From NCBI GenBank assembly GCA_035577985.1, contig DATJZY010000077.1, positions 1-64,000 of the forward strand: DNA of 64,000 nt, given 5' to 3'. The notes beneath the pieces are model-generated. The model searched no databases and had not been told where the DNA came from. It worked only from the letters and a program-made list of their open reading frames with translations. Both the position numbers and the translations under genes were made by a program. The DNA comes from Candidatus Eisenbacteria bacterium (lineage in GTDB: Bacteria; Desulfobacterota; Binatia; DP-6). Shown in pieces: positions 15,671 to 24,002 of this stretch. Every line of letters starts with the position of its first letter. Positions within the stretch are counted from its first letter, which is position 1.

Positions 15671-17296
15671 TCAGCCCCGGCCCGTCGCGGGCGGCAGACG
15701 CCAGATCGTGATCGTCGGTCCCGGCGCGTCGAGTGTGCACGCACCGCGGAGCGGGACGAAATTGGCGTCGATCGGCTCGAAGAGGGTCTGCTCGGCCGCC
15801 GCAGGATCGATGCCGGCGAAGCGCGCGACGACGGTGCCGCGCGCCGCGAGCAGGTCCTGCACCTCGGGCGGCGTGCGTGCCCATCGGTCGAGGACCGGAT
15901 GGTCGGACGTCACGACGAAGCCGCCCTCCCGTCCGAGCGCCTCGAGGCTCCGCGCGCTCGCGTCGTAGGGCGCCACGCGACCCGCCGGGGCCGGGGGGCC
16001 CGCGGTGCGCTGGCGTGCGACGAGGCCAGGGACGAGGCTGCGATCGAGGCGCCACGCGATCGCGCCGAGGGTGAGCGGCAGCACGGGGATCGCGTAGCCC
16101 GTCGGGCTGTTGGGAATCCAGACGGCGGTCGCGTCGGGCACGTTGTCCCGCAGCCAGGCGCCGGCGGCCACGCGCGTGTCGGTGATGGCGAGCAGACGGA
16201 CGAGCGTCACCGAACGCGCCGCGGGCTCGAAGAGGACCGCTCCGACCAGGACGACGGCGGCGGCGGGACGCGCGCGCGCCGGAACGAGTGCGAGCGTCGC
16301 GCGAAGCCCGACCGCGGCGAGCGCGCACAGCGCCGGCACGACCGCAAGCGTGTAGCGCGCGAAGATGCGGTGCGGCTGCGAGAGCACGCCGAGCACGAGC
16401 GCCGTCGTGACCAGCAGCGGGGCCGCCGCGCGCAGGCGGGTCGCCACCAGCACGGCGACGCCGAGCACGGCCGCCGCGAGCGGCAGCCATCCGAGCACGG
16501 CCGGCAGCAGGGTGCGCAGCGGCAGGCCGGGCGGCGCGAGGAACGCGGCCCGCGACCAGAAGAGCTGATTCGCCAGCCGCGCCCGCGCGCGCTCGAGGTC
16601 GAGCAGCGTGTACGGGGTCGCGACGAAGAAGATGGCGAGCGCCGCTGTGCCCGCCGCGCCGAGCGCCAGGGCACGCGTGCGGAGCGTGACGCCGGGGGCG
16701 ACGATCGCCGCCGTCGCCACCCCGGCGAGCGCCATGGCCGCGGGGTAGCGAAAGCCGGCCGCGAACCCCGCGGCGAGCCCCGCGACGACGAGCGTGCCCG
16801 GGCGGGGCGTGCGCACGTACGCGACGGCCGCCACCAGCGCCGCCGTGACGAGCGCGGCGGCGGGCACGTCCCCCGTGCCGTAGTGCGATTCGCGGACGTG
16901 CAGGATGTTGGTGGCGAGCACGAGCGCGGCGAGCGCGCCGGTCCAGCGATCACCCAGCTCGCGGCCGAGCGCCGCGACGGCCGCGATGGTCGCGATCCCG
17001 AACGCGCAGGCGAGGACGCGGGCGACCAGCAGGAACGGGAAGGGATCACGCAGGTACGCGAGCACGACGTCCAGCGGGTCGCTCCCGGCGCCCATCGCGG
17101 CGTAGCTCGTGCGCAGCAGGTAGAGAAAGCCGCTCGGGTAGACGAGGTCCGGTGGGCGCCACGTACGGGCCGCGACCATCCCGAGCGCCTGGAGCGGGAT
17201 GCTCTCCTGGTCCGGATGGATGAACGGCACGTGCAAGGGATAGACGCGCAGGAGGGCGCCGATCGCGAGGGCGGCGAGCAGGAGACCGCGCGGCAC
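15671..17296 (-). CDS. GT39/PMT-like membrane glycosyltransferase
   Basis: A 541-residue protein of the ArnT/PMT superfamily type. The early loop 'PFIHPDQESIPLQALG' carries acidic residues in the position of the catalytic Asp of GT-C enzymes. 'DPFPFLLVARVL', 'NILHVRESHYGTGDVPAA' and the C-terminal 'FEPIDANFVPLRG' are shared with the gene at 61221. About eleven helices are followed by a periplasmic domain with a 'SPTGY' segment. GTG 17296 is placed six bases after a good -10 box. It is first in a two-gene minus unit and divergent from 17380. The sugar donor is probably polyprenyl-phosphate linked (family knowledge). Confidence 0.82.
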   Translation of the reverse strand: MPRGLLLAALAIGALLRVYPLHVPFIHPDQESIPLQALGMVAARTWRPPDLVYPSGFLYLLRTSYAAMGAGSDPLDVVLAYLRDPFPFLLVARVLACAFGIATIAAVAALGRELGDRWTGALAALVLATNILHVRESHYGTGDVPAAALVTAALVAAVAYVRTPRPGTLVVAGLAAGFAAGFRYPAAMALAGVATAAIVAPGVTLRTRALALGAAGTAALAIFFVATPYTLLDLERARARLANQLFWSRAAFLAPPGLPLRTLLPAVLGWLPLAAAVLGVAVLVATRLRAAAPLLVTTALVLGVLSQPHRIFARYTLAVVPALCALAAVGLRATLALVPARARPAAAVVLVGAVLFEPAARSVTLVRLLAITDTRVAAGAWLRDNVPDATAVWIPNSPTGYAIPVLPLTLGAIAWRLDRSLVPGLVARQRTAGPPAPAGRVAPYDASARSLEALGREGGFVVTSDHPVLDRWARTPPEVQDLLAARGTVVARFAGIDPAAAEQTLFEPIDANFVPLRGACTLDAPGPTITIWRLPPATGRG

Positions 17297-17301
17297 GCCG
17301 C

Positions 17302-17331
17302 CGTCTACCGCTCGCGGTCGCGCCCGAGCAA
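17302..17331 (-). promoter_or_regulatory. Leaderless promoter of the 17296 gene
   Basis: TTGCTC (17331-17326), 18-base spacer, TAGACG (17307-17302). Transcription is predicted to begin on or next to GTG 17296. Confidence 0.55.
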
Positions 17332-17343
17332 GCCGGCGCGAAT

Positions 17344-17373
17344 TTGCGGGCGCCTGCGCCGCACGTGTAAGAC
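17344..17373 (+). promoter_or_regulatory. Leaderless promoter of the 17380 gene
   Basis: TTGCGG (17344-17349), 18-base spacer, TAAGAC (17368-17373). The expected start coincides with GTG 17380. Its -35 lies 12 bases from the divergent one. Confidence 0.6.
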
Positions 17374-17379
17374 CCGGCC

Positions 17380-19551
17380 GTGCTCGCGCGGCAACGCTCG
17401 CCGCTCCTCGTGCTCGCGCTCTTCGTCGCGGGCGCGATCTGGTGGACGTGGCCGCTCGCCACCGCGCTCGACGCGGGCTACCTCTTCCCGGGCACGAAGG
17501 TCCCGGCCGCCAGCCGCGCCGACGCGTATCTCGTCACGTGGATGATGGCGTGGACGGGACACGCGCTGCGCACGCAGCCGCTCCACCTGTTCGACGCCAA
17601 CATCTGGTATCCGATCCGCGACGCCCTGGCGTTCTCGGAGCACATGATCGGGGCGGCGGTGCAGGTCCTGCCGCTCCAGGTGGCCTGGGTGGACCCGGTC
17701 GCGATCCACAACCTGTTCGTGATCGGATCGTACGTCGTCGCCGCGATCGGGGCCGCGCTCGTGGTGCGCGATCTCGGCGGCACGTGGACCGGCGGCTTCG
17801 TCGCGGGCGCGCTCTACGCCTTCGGGCCCCACCGCACCTGGCTCATGGGGCACGCGCATCTGCTCGGCTCGCACCTGGTGCCGTTCGTCTTCCTCTTCCT
17901 CCAGCGGCTGCTGCGCGAGGGGCGCTGGCGCGACGGCGGGCTCTTCGCCGCCGTCCTCCTCCTCCAGGTGCTGACGAGCGTCTACCACCTCTACTACTTC
18001 GGCATCGGGGTCGGCGTCTTCGTGCTCGCCTGGGCGCTCTGCCGCGTGCCGGCGGCGCCGGGCGCGTACCGGCGCGTCGCGCTCTGCCTCGCCGCGTGCG
18101 TCGCCGTCGTGGTGCCGACGATGCTCCCGTACGCCGACGTGCGGGCGCGCTTCGCGCTCGCCCGCGATCCGGTCCAGACGCTGTGGTTCTCGTCGGTCGG
18201 TCTCAACTTCCTGGGCGGGCTCGCAGCGCCGATCGCCCACTATCGCGCCCGCCTGCTCGGGCAGGGGCTGGCGCCCTCCGTGCTCGGGCTCGGCGCGTTC
18301 GCCGCCATCGTGTGCGGTAGCCTCTGCGGCGCCCCGGCGGGGCGTGGCGGGCGGCGCGTCGGCCTGGTCTACCTCCTGGTCGGGCTCGCGCTCTCCGTCC
18401 TGGCGCTCGGGCCGCGCATGCGGATGGGCGCGTTCACGGCCGAGATCGCCGGCCCGTACGAGCTGCTCCAGCGCGTGGTCCCCGGCTTCGATGGCCTGCG
18501 CGCCCCGGGCCGCGCCGCGATCGGCGCCTTCTGCGCGTTCGCCGTGCTGGCGGGCCTGTGCGTGAGCGCGTTCGGCCGGCGCGCGCACGGCCGTTGGGCG
18601 CGCGCCGCCGTCGTCGTGCTCGCTGCGGTGCTCGTCGGCAGCGAGCTCGGCCCGCCGCCCGCGACCCGCTTCGAGCCGCTGCCATGGGCCAGGCAATCGG
18701 CGGGAGTGAATCGCTGGCTCGCGAGCGTTCCGGGCGACCCGGCGGTGATCGAGCTGCCGATCGGGACGCCGGACGTCGACGCCGGCTACATGGTGCGATC
18801 GAGCGCGCACTGGAAGTGGCTGGTCAACGGCTACACCGGCTTCGCGCCGGCCGCGACGTACGTGCGCTCGATCTTCTCCGGGTTCCCGGATGCGGCGAGC
18901 CTGCGGCTGCTGAAGGATCTGGACGTGCGCTACGCGATCCTCCATCCGGCGAGCCTCCCGCCGGCGCGGCGGAACATCTGCGTGGAGATCGACCACGGCG
19001 ACCACCCGGAGCTTGCCCTGCGCTACGCCGACGACGACGCGTGTGCGGTCGAGATCGTCTCCGCGCCGCCCGCGCCCGTCCGCCCCCCCGATCGGCCGAT
19101 TGCGCGCGAGGCGCTCGCGCTCACGACCTCGAGCCATGGCGACGCGCGCGCGGCCGTCGACGGCGACGTCGCGACGCATTGGATCGACGACGTCGACGAG
19201 AAGGTGGACGCCTGGCTGCGCGTCGATCTTCCGGCACCGCGCCGCCTGCGGCGTCTCGTCATCGAGCTCGGCCCCCACTTCGGCGAGTTCCTCCGCCTCT
19301 ACCGGATCGAGACGTCGGCCGACGGCGATACGTGGACGACGGTGACGGCGCCACCGTTCGGCGAAGCGCCGCTCGTCGGCATGCGGACCGACCCCGATCG
19401 CCTGGCCGTCGAGGTGGCGTTGCCCGACGTCACCACACAGCACCTGCGCATCGTCCGCCCCAAGCACACCGACGGAAGCCCCTTCGATCTCTGGAGCAAC
19501 TGGACCCGCTGGGGCGTCCACGAGCTCCTTCTCTACGAGGCGACCGACTGA
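17380..19551 (+). CDS. GT-C-like membrane protein with C-terminal F5/8 type C (discoidin-like) domain
   Basis: A 723-residue protein. Residues 1-430 hold about eleven helices, with the family loop 'TWMMAWTGHALRTQPLHLFD' and 'FDANIWYP'. Residues 430-565 are the soluble part with 'AVIELPIGTPD' and 'WKWLVNGYTGFAP'. Residues about 570-720 form a jelly-roll carbohydrate-binding-type domain: 'ARAAVDGDVATHWIDD', 'AWLRVDLPAPRRLRRLVIEL', 'YRIETSADGDTWTTV' and the closing 'TRWGVHELLLY', typical of F5/8C/CBM32 modules. None of its paralogues here carries this module. It would sit on the periplasmic side, so a glycan-binding role is plausible. Divergent from 17296-15671; followed 52 bases later by a GT2 gene with its own possible promoter. 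Confidence 0.82.
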   Translation: MLARQRSPLLVLALFVAGAIWWTWPLATALDAGYLFPGTKVPAASRADAYLVTWMMAWTGHALRTQPLHLFDANIWYPIRDALAFSEHMIGAAVQVLPLQVAWVDPVAIHNLFVIGSYVVAAIGAALVVRDLGGTWTGGFVAGALYAFGPHRTWLMGHAHLLGSHLVPFVFLFLQRLLREGRWRDGGLFAAVLLLQVLTSVYHLYYFGIGVGVFVLAWALCRVPAAPGAYRRVALCLAACVAVVVPTMLPYADVRARFALARDPVQTLWFSSVGLNFLGGLAAPIAHYRARLLGQGLAPSVLGLGAFAAIVCGSLCGAPAGRGGRRVGLVYLLVGLALSVLALGPRMRMGAFTAEIAGPYELLQRVVPGFDGLRAPGRAAIGAFCAFAVLAGLCVSAFGRRAHGRWARAAVVVLAAVLVGSELGPPPATRFEPLPWARQSAGVNRWLASVPGDPAVIELPIGTPDVDAGYMVRSSAHWKWLVNGYTGFAPAATYVRSIFSGFPDAASLRLLKDLDVRYAILHPASLPPARRNICVEIDHGDHPELALRYADDDACAVEIVSAPPAPVRPPDRPIAREALALTTSSHGDARAAVDGDVATHWIDDVDEKVDAWLRVDLPAPRRLRRLVIELGPHFGEFLRLYRIETSADGDTWTTVTAPPFGEAPLVGMRTDPDRLAVEVALPDVTTQHLRIVRPKHTDGSPFDLWSNWTRWGVHELLLYEATD

Positions 19552-19564
19552 CCCGCGCGCTCGG

Positions 19565-19594
19565 CTGGCGGGTCAGGCGGGCCTCGGTTATGGT
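19565..19594 (+). promoter_or_regulatory. Possible promoter of the GT2 gene
   Basis: CTGGCG (19565-19570), 18-base spacer, TATGGT (19589-19594), ten bases before GTG 19604. The -10 is good; the -35 is one base from the TTGGCG at 11444. Confidence 0.35.
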
Positions 19595-19603
19595 GACCGG
19601 TCT

Positions 19604-20326
19604 GTGTCGACGCCCCCGAAGGCGGTCGTGGTCATCCCGACCTACAACGAGCGGGAGAACATCGGGCGCATCGTGCCGCTCGCGCTGGCGGCCACGCCGT
19701 GCGAGGTGGTCGTGGTCGACGACGAGTCGCCCGACGGCACGGCCGCCGTCGTGGCCGACATGGCGGCGCGCGACCCGCGCGTCCACCTGGTGAAGCACAG
19801 CCCGAAGCTCGGCATCGGTCCGGCCTACAAGGAAGGGTTCCGGGTCGCGATCGCGATGCAGCCCGAGCTCGTGATCCAGATGGACGCCGATCTCTCGCAT
19901 CCGCCCGAGATGCTCGCCGAGATGGTGCGCCTGGCGGCCGATCACGACCTCGTCCTCGGCTCGCGCTACCTGAACGGCATCACGGTCGTGAACTGGCCGA
20001 TCGAGCGGCTGCTCATCTCCTACTTCGGCAACGCCTACGTGCGCGGCGTCACCCGGATGCCGGTGCGCGACGCGACCGGGGGCTTCAAGTGCTGGCGGCG
20101 CGAGGCCCTGGTCGCGGTCGAGCCCGAGCGCGTGCGCTCGAACGGGTATGCATTCCAGATCGAGACGACCTTCCGCGCCTGGCGACACGGGTGCTCGATC
20201 AAGGAGGTGCCGATCCTGTTCGTCGACCGCGTCGAGGGCGAGTCGAAGATGAACCGTCGCATCGGGCTCGAGGCCCTCTGGATCGTGTGGTGGTTGAAGC
20301 TCGCCGACCGCCTGGGGCGGCTCTGA
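19604..20326 (+). CDS. Polyprenol-phosphate mannose synthase-like GT2 glycosyltransferase
   Basis: A 240-residue soluble GT-A enzyme of the DPM1 type. It begins '[17 protein letters not shown]', has '[15 protein letters not shown]' and the metal-binding '[12 protein letters not shown]' (DAD), '[10 protein letters not shown]' and '[14 protein letters not shown]', and ends with '[15 protein letters not shown]'. All are DPM1 hallmarks. It lacks C-terminal membrane helices, as in the human catalytic subunit. It likely transfers a sugar from a nucleotide donor to polyprenyl phosphate on the cytoplasmic face, providing donor for the GT-C proteins around it. Followed after 11 bases by the GT-C/HEAT gene. 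Confidence 0.9.
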   Translation: MSTPPKAVVVIPTYNERENIGRIVPLALAATPCEVVVVDDESPDGTAAVVADMAARDPRVHLVKHSPKLGIGPAYKEGFRVAIAMQPELVIQMDADLSHPPEMLAEMVRLAADHDLVLGSRYLNGITVVNWPIERLLISYFGNAYVRGVTRMPVRDATGGFKCWRREALVAVEPERVRSNGYAFQIETTFRAWRHGCSIKEVPILFVDRVEGESKMNRRIGLEALWIVWWLKLADRLGRL

Positions 20327-20337
20327 GGACGGCCGGC

Positions 20338-23214
20338 GTGCAGCGGCTCGGGCTCCTCGGCGTCGTCGTCGTGGCGGCGGCGTACTTCGCCACCTTCGTG
20401 CACTACGGCGTGAACCTGGAGGACGAGGGTCTGGTCCTGCTCCAGATCGCGCGCACCTTCCGCGGCGAGGTGCCGTATCTCGACTTCCACACCGGCTACA
20501 CGCCCGGCGCGTTCTATCTGAACGCCGTCCTCTTCCGTGTCTTCGGCGAATCGGTGATCCCGCTGCGCTGGGCCCTGGTCCTCGTGAACACCGCCACCGT
20601 GGCGCTCATCTACGTGCTCGCGCGGCCGCTCGCGGGGGGCGTCCTCGCCGCGGTGGCGGCGCTCGGCTACGCGGCGTTCCTGCCGTGCTTCGTCGGCGAG
20701 TTCGCCTCGTTCAACGTGCCGTATCCGTCCTGGTACGCCGGGCTGTGCTTCCTCGTGGCGCAGCTCGCCATGGACCGCCATCTCGCGCGTCGCGCGCCGG
20801 CACCGCTCGTGTGGGCCGGGGTCGCGGTCGGGCTTGCGTTCACCTTCAAGCCGAACGCGGGCGTGCTCGCCGTGCTGGCGTGCGGGCTCGTGCTCGCGAT
20901 CGAGCGCGCCGGCGACGGCGATCCGAACCGGCGCGGAAGCCGCGTCCTCATGGGGCTCGCGGGGGTGGTCCTCCTGCTCGCCTTCAACCTGCAGGTGGGC
21001 GGCGCGGAGTTCCCGCTCATCGTCGGGCCCATGCTGGTGCTGCTGTGGGTGCGGGCCCGGCGCGCGCGTGCGCCGCTCGCCACGCCGATCCGCCTGTGGC
21101 CCGCCGTCGCGCGTATCGCCGCAGGCGGCCTGGTCGTGACGCTGCCTTGGATCGCCTATTTCCTAGCGCGCCTCGGCGTCGGCGGCTTCCTGCGCGAGGT
21201 GCTCCTCATCGGCTCGGATGCCGACCGCATCTACGCGACGCCGTACCCGGTGCCGCTCGGCTTCCCGGCCGGCTGGCCCGCCGTGTTCGCCGTCCTGCTG
21301 GTCGTGGCCGGCGTGCTCGGCCTGCGCGCCGAGCGCGGAGCGCTGCGGGTCGGTCGCGCCATCGGGTGGGTGGCGGGCGGCGGGGCGCTCTTCGCGATCT
21401 CTCTCGTCGCCTGGGCGCAGATCCCCGAGGGCCTCGCGCGCTCGATCACGTGGCAGGCGCAGCACGTGGGCTTCTACGTCGTCCCGATGATGGGGCTCGG
21501 CGTCGGCTGGCACTGCCTCGGCAGGCTGCGCGGCGCGCAGGCGACGCTCGACGTCGCCGGACGGCGCCTCCTTGGCCATCTCGTCTTCGCGCTCTGCATG
21601 TTCGTCATGCTCTATCCGCGCATCGACACGATGCACCTCATCATCGCGCTGCCGTCGGCGCTCGTGCTGGCGGCGATCGTGACGGCGCGGATGGGGCGCG
21701 CGTGGGGCAGGGTGCTCGGCGTGTCGCCGGCGCTGGTGGGGAACGCCATGGCGGCGGCCGCGCTCGCGCTCGCGCTGATCTCGGCCGTGCCGAACCTCGA
21801 GGGGCCGCTCGGCGAGGCGCCGCTCGGGCTCGCGGCGCCCGACGTGGCCGTGCACGTCGAAGGCGAGCGCTCGGCCGACTTCCAGGCGATGAACGCGACG
21901 CTCGCGTACCTGCGGGAGCGTCTCGAGCCGAACGAGGCCCTGTTCGCGTTCCCCGCCGTCGCCCTCGTGCCGTACGCGCTCGGTCATCCCACGCCGACGC
22001 CGCACGACTACTACTTCCCCGGCCGGCCCGACCATCTGGCCGAGGCGGAGGTCGTCCGTACGCTCGCCGCCGAGCCCCCGCGCTTCGTCGTGACCCTGTC
22101 GCGGCGGCTCGGATTCTTCGCGCAGGCGCCGGCGTACTACTTCATCCTGCGCGAGCACCTGGAGCGCCACTACGAGGTCGCGGCACGCTTCGGGCGCTAT
22201 GCGGTCCTGCGCCGCTCGGACCTCCCGCCCGAGCCGCTGGTGGCGATGGAGTTCACGACCGCGCCCCCGCGCGATCGCTGGGTGGCCGAGCTCGCCGATC
22301 CCGACCGCGAGCTGCGCCGCAAGGCGGTCCTCGCCATCCTCGACGCGGCCGGATCGCCCGCCGGCGTCGACGCCGTCGTGCGCTCGATCGCGCCCGACGA
22401 GCCGACCATGCTGCTCGTGCTGCGCAACTTCGCCGAGACGGGCGACGTGCGCGCCGTCGACTTCGCCTACGACGTCTTCGAGAGCACGACGGGTCGCGTG
22501 CGCGGCGAGGCTGCGGGCGCCCTCAACTTCATCGCGCTCGCCGAGACGGTGCGCCGCTGGGCGCTCGTGCCCGAGCCGGGCTGGCATGCGGAGGACGCCG
22601 TCCAGGCGCTCGCGGGCATCGACGTGGAGAAGGTCCGGCACTGGATGGACGACTACAAGATCCGCCGTCAGGTGGGCGTGTTCGCCGCCTGGGCGCTGAC
22701 GGAGCGGCGCGACGCCGGCGCGGCGCCGTTCTTCACCCAGACCCTGCGCCAGGAGACCAAGCGGCCCTACCTGCAGGTGGTGTCGGCCGAAGGGCTCGTG
22801 ACGCTCGGCTTCCCGCACGTGCTCTGCGATCTCGTGGGGATGCTCGGGCAGCAGAAGCACGACGTGCAGGACATGATGCCGGACTTCCTGATCGCGTCGG
22901 CGGCGACGTCGCCGAACGAGCTCGCACACTGCCTCGAGCAGGGGCTCACGCAACCCGACACGCTCGGGCGCGAGGTCGCCGCCTGGGTGGCGGGCGCGGC
23001 GCGGCTCGGGCCGGCGGGTCCGGCGCTCCGCAAGGCGACGGGCGACCGCGAGGCCGGGGTGCGCGTGGCGGCGGTCTGGGCGCTGGGCGCGATCGGCGAC
23101 GCCGCGGCGCGCCCCGAGCTGGTGGCGCTCGCGGCGGACTCGGACGCCACGACGCGTGCCTTCGCCGGCGAGGCGCTGGCACGCCTCGAGCGTGCCCATG
23201 GAGTCGTGCAATGA
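20338..23214 (+). CDS. GT39-like membrane glycosyltransferase fused to HEAT-like repeats
   Basis: A 958-residue protein. Residues 1-510 are polytopic: '[19 protein letters not shown]' carries the acidic GT-C loop motif, followed by '[16 protein letters not shown]', common to PMT_2-type proteins. Residues 510-635 form a soluble linker domain. From about 640 to 958 the sequence becomes alpha-helical repeats: '[16 protein letters not shown]', '[14 protein letters not shown]', '[19 protein letters not shown]' and '[16 protein letters not shown]', a HEAT/PBS-lyase pattern. The fusion of a sugar transferase with a 300-residue repeat scaffold is unusual. Start GTG 20338; its stop overlaps the next ATG, so the chain to 26062 is translationally coupled. 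Confidence 0.82.
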   Translation: MQRLGLLGVVVVAAAYFATFVHYGVNLEDEGLVLLQIARTFRGEVPYLDFHTGYTPGAFYLNAVLFRVFGESVIPLRWALVLVNTATVALIYVLARPLAGGVLAAVAALGYAAFLPCFVGEFASFNVPYPSWYAGLCFLVAQLAMDRHLARRAPAPLVWAGVAVGLAFTFKPNAGVLAVLACGLVLAIERAGDGDPNRRGSRVLMGLAGVVLLLAFNLQVGGAEFPLIVGPMLVLLWVRARRARAPLATPIRLWPAVARIAAGGLVVTLPWIAYFLARLGVGGFLREVLLIGSDADRIYATPYPVPLGFPAGWPAVFAVLLVVAGVLGLRAERGALRVGRAIGWVAGGGALFAISLVAWAQIPEGLARSITWQAQHVGFYVVPMMGLGVGWHCLGRLRGAQATLDVAGRRLLGHLVFALCMFVMLYPRIDTMHLIIALPSALVLAAIVTARMGRAWGRVLGVSPALVGNAMAAAALALALISAVPNLEGPLGEAPLGLAAPDVAVHVEGERSADFQAMNATLAYLRERLEPNEALFAFPAVALVPYALGHPTPTPHDYYFPGRPDHLAEAEVVRTLAAEPPRFVVTLSRRLGFFAQAPAYYFILREHLERHYEVAARFGRYAVLRRSDLPPEPLVAMEFTTAPPRDRWVAELADPDRELRRKAVLAILDAAGSPAGVDAVVRSIAPDEPTMLLVLRNFAETGDVRAVDFAYDVFESTTGRVRGEAAGALNFIALAETVRRWALVPEPGWHAEDAVQALAGIDVEKVRHWMDDYKIRRQVGVFAAWALTERRDAGAAPFFTQTLRQETKRPYLQVVSAEGLVTLGFPHVLCDLVGMLGQQKHDVQDMMPDFLIASAATSPNELAHCLEQGLTQPDTLGREVAAWVAGAARLGPAGPALRKATGDREAGVRVAAVWALGAIGDAAARPELVALAADSDATTRAFAGEALARLERAHGVVQ

Positions 23215-24002
23215 GCGCCTTCACCGGCGAGCGGCTGCCCGGCGGCGGCGACGCCGAGTTCGGCGTCGACATGGCGCGCCACATGGCCGCCTACGACTTC
23301 GCGGCGACGCGCGCGCCCGGCAAGAGCGTGCTCGACGCTGGCTGCGGCGAGGGGTACGGCGCGGCCCGGCTCGCCGACGCCGCGCGCGAGGTCGTGGGCG
23401 TCGACCGCATCGAGCCCATCACGGTCGCGCGCGCCCGCCATCGGCATCCGCGCCTGCGCTTCGAGGTGGCGGACCTCGAGCACCTGGAGGCGCTCGGCCG
23501 CCAGTTCGACCTCGTGGTGAGCTTCCAGGTGATCGAGCACCTGCCCGATCCGGTCGGCTACCTGCGCGCGCTCGCGGCGCGCATCGCGCCGGGCGGCGAG
23601 ATGATCGTGACGACGCCGAATCGCCTCATGTCCGTGTCCGAGAACCCGTACCACCTGCGGGAGTGGACGGCGCCCGAGCTGCTCGCCCTGGCGGCGCCGG
23701 TGCTGCCCGGGGTTCGCGTCGAGGGCATGAACGGCTCCGCGCGCGTGCTCGCCTACGAGCGGGCGCGCGGCGAGCAGGTGCGGCGCATCCTGCGCCTGGA
23801 TCCCCTCGGGCTTCGCAACCTCGTGCCCGGCTTCATCGTACGCGGCGTCTTCCCGCGCCTCGCGCGCCTCGTGCGCCGGCGGATCGGCGCCGGCGCCGCG
23901 ATGCCCGACGTCGGACCGGCGGACTTCAGCGTGCACGGGCGCGACCTCGAGCACGCGCTCGACCTCGTGCTCCTCGCGCGCCCGGGTGGGTCGTCAGGAT
24001 GA
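23211..24002 (+). CDS. Class I SAM-dependent methyltransferase
   Basis: A 263-residue methyltransferase of the Methyltransf_11/25 type. Motif I is '[16 protein letters not shown]' (near residue 40), motif II 'VVGVDRIEP', motif IV '[16 protein letters not shown]' and post-motif '[15 protein letters not shown]'. It begins 'FTGERLPGG', a start shared with many methyltransferases in polysaccharide clusters. It overlaps both neighbours by four bases. The acceptor is unknown; a sugar or lipid intermediate is likely from context. Confidence 0.88.
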   Translation: MSAFTGERLPGGGDAEFGVDMARHMAAYDFAATRAPGKSVLDAGCGEGYGAARLADAAREVVGVDRIEPITVARARHRHPRLRFEVADLEHLEALGRQFDLVVSFQVIEHLPDPVGYLRALAARIAPGGEMIVTTPNRLMSVSENPYHLREWTAPELLALAAPVLPGVRVEGMNGSARVLAYERARGEQVRRILRLDPLGLRNLVPGFIVRGVFPRLARLVRRRIGAGAAMPDVGPADFSVHGRDLEHALDLVLLARPGGSSG

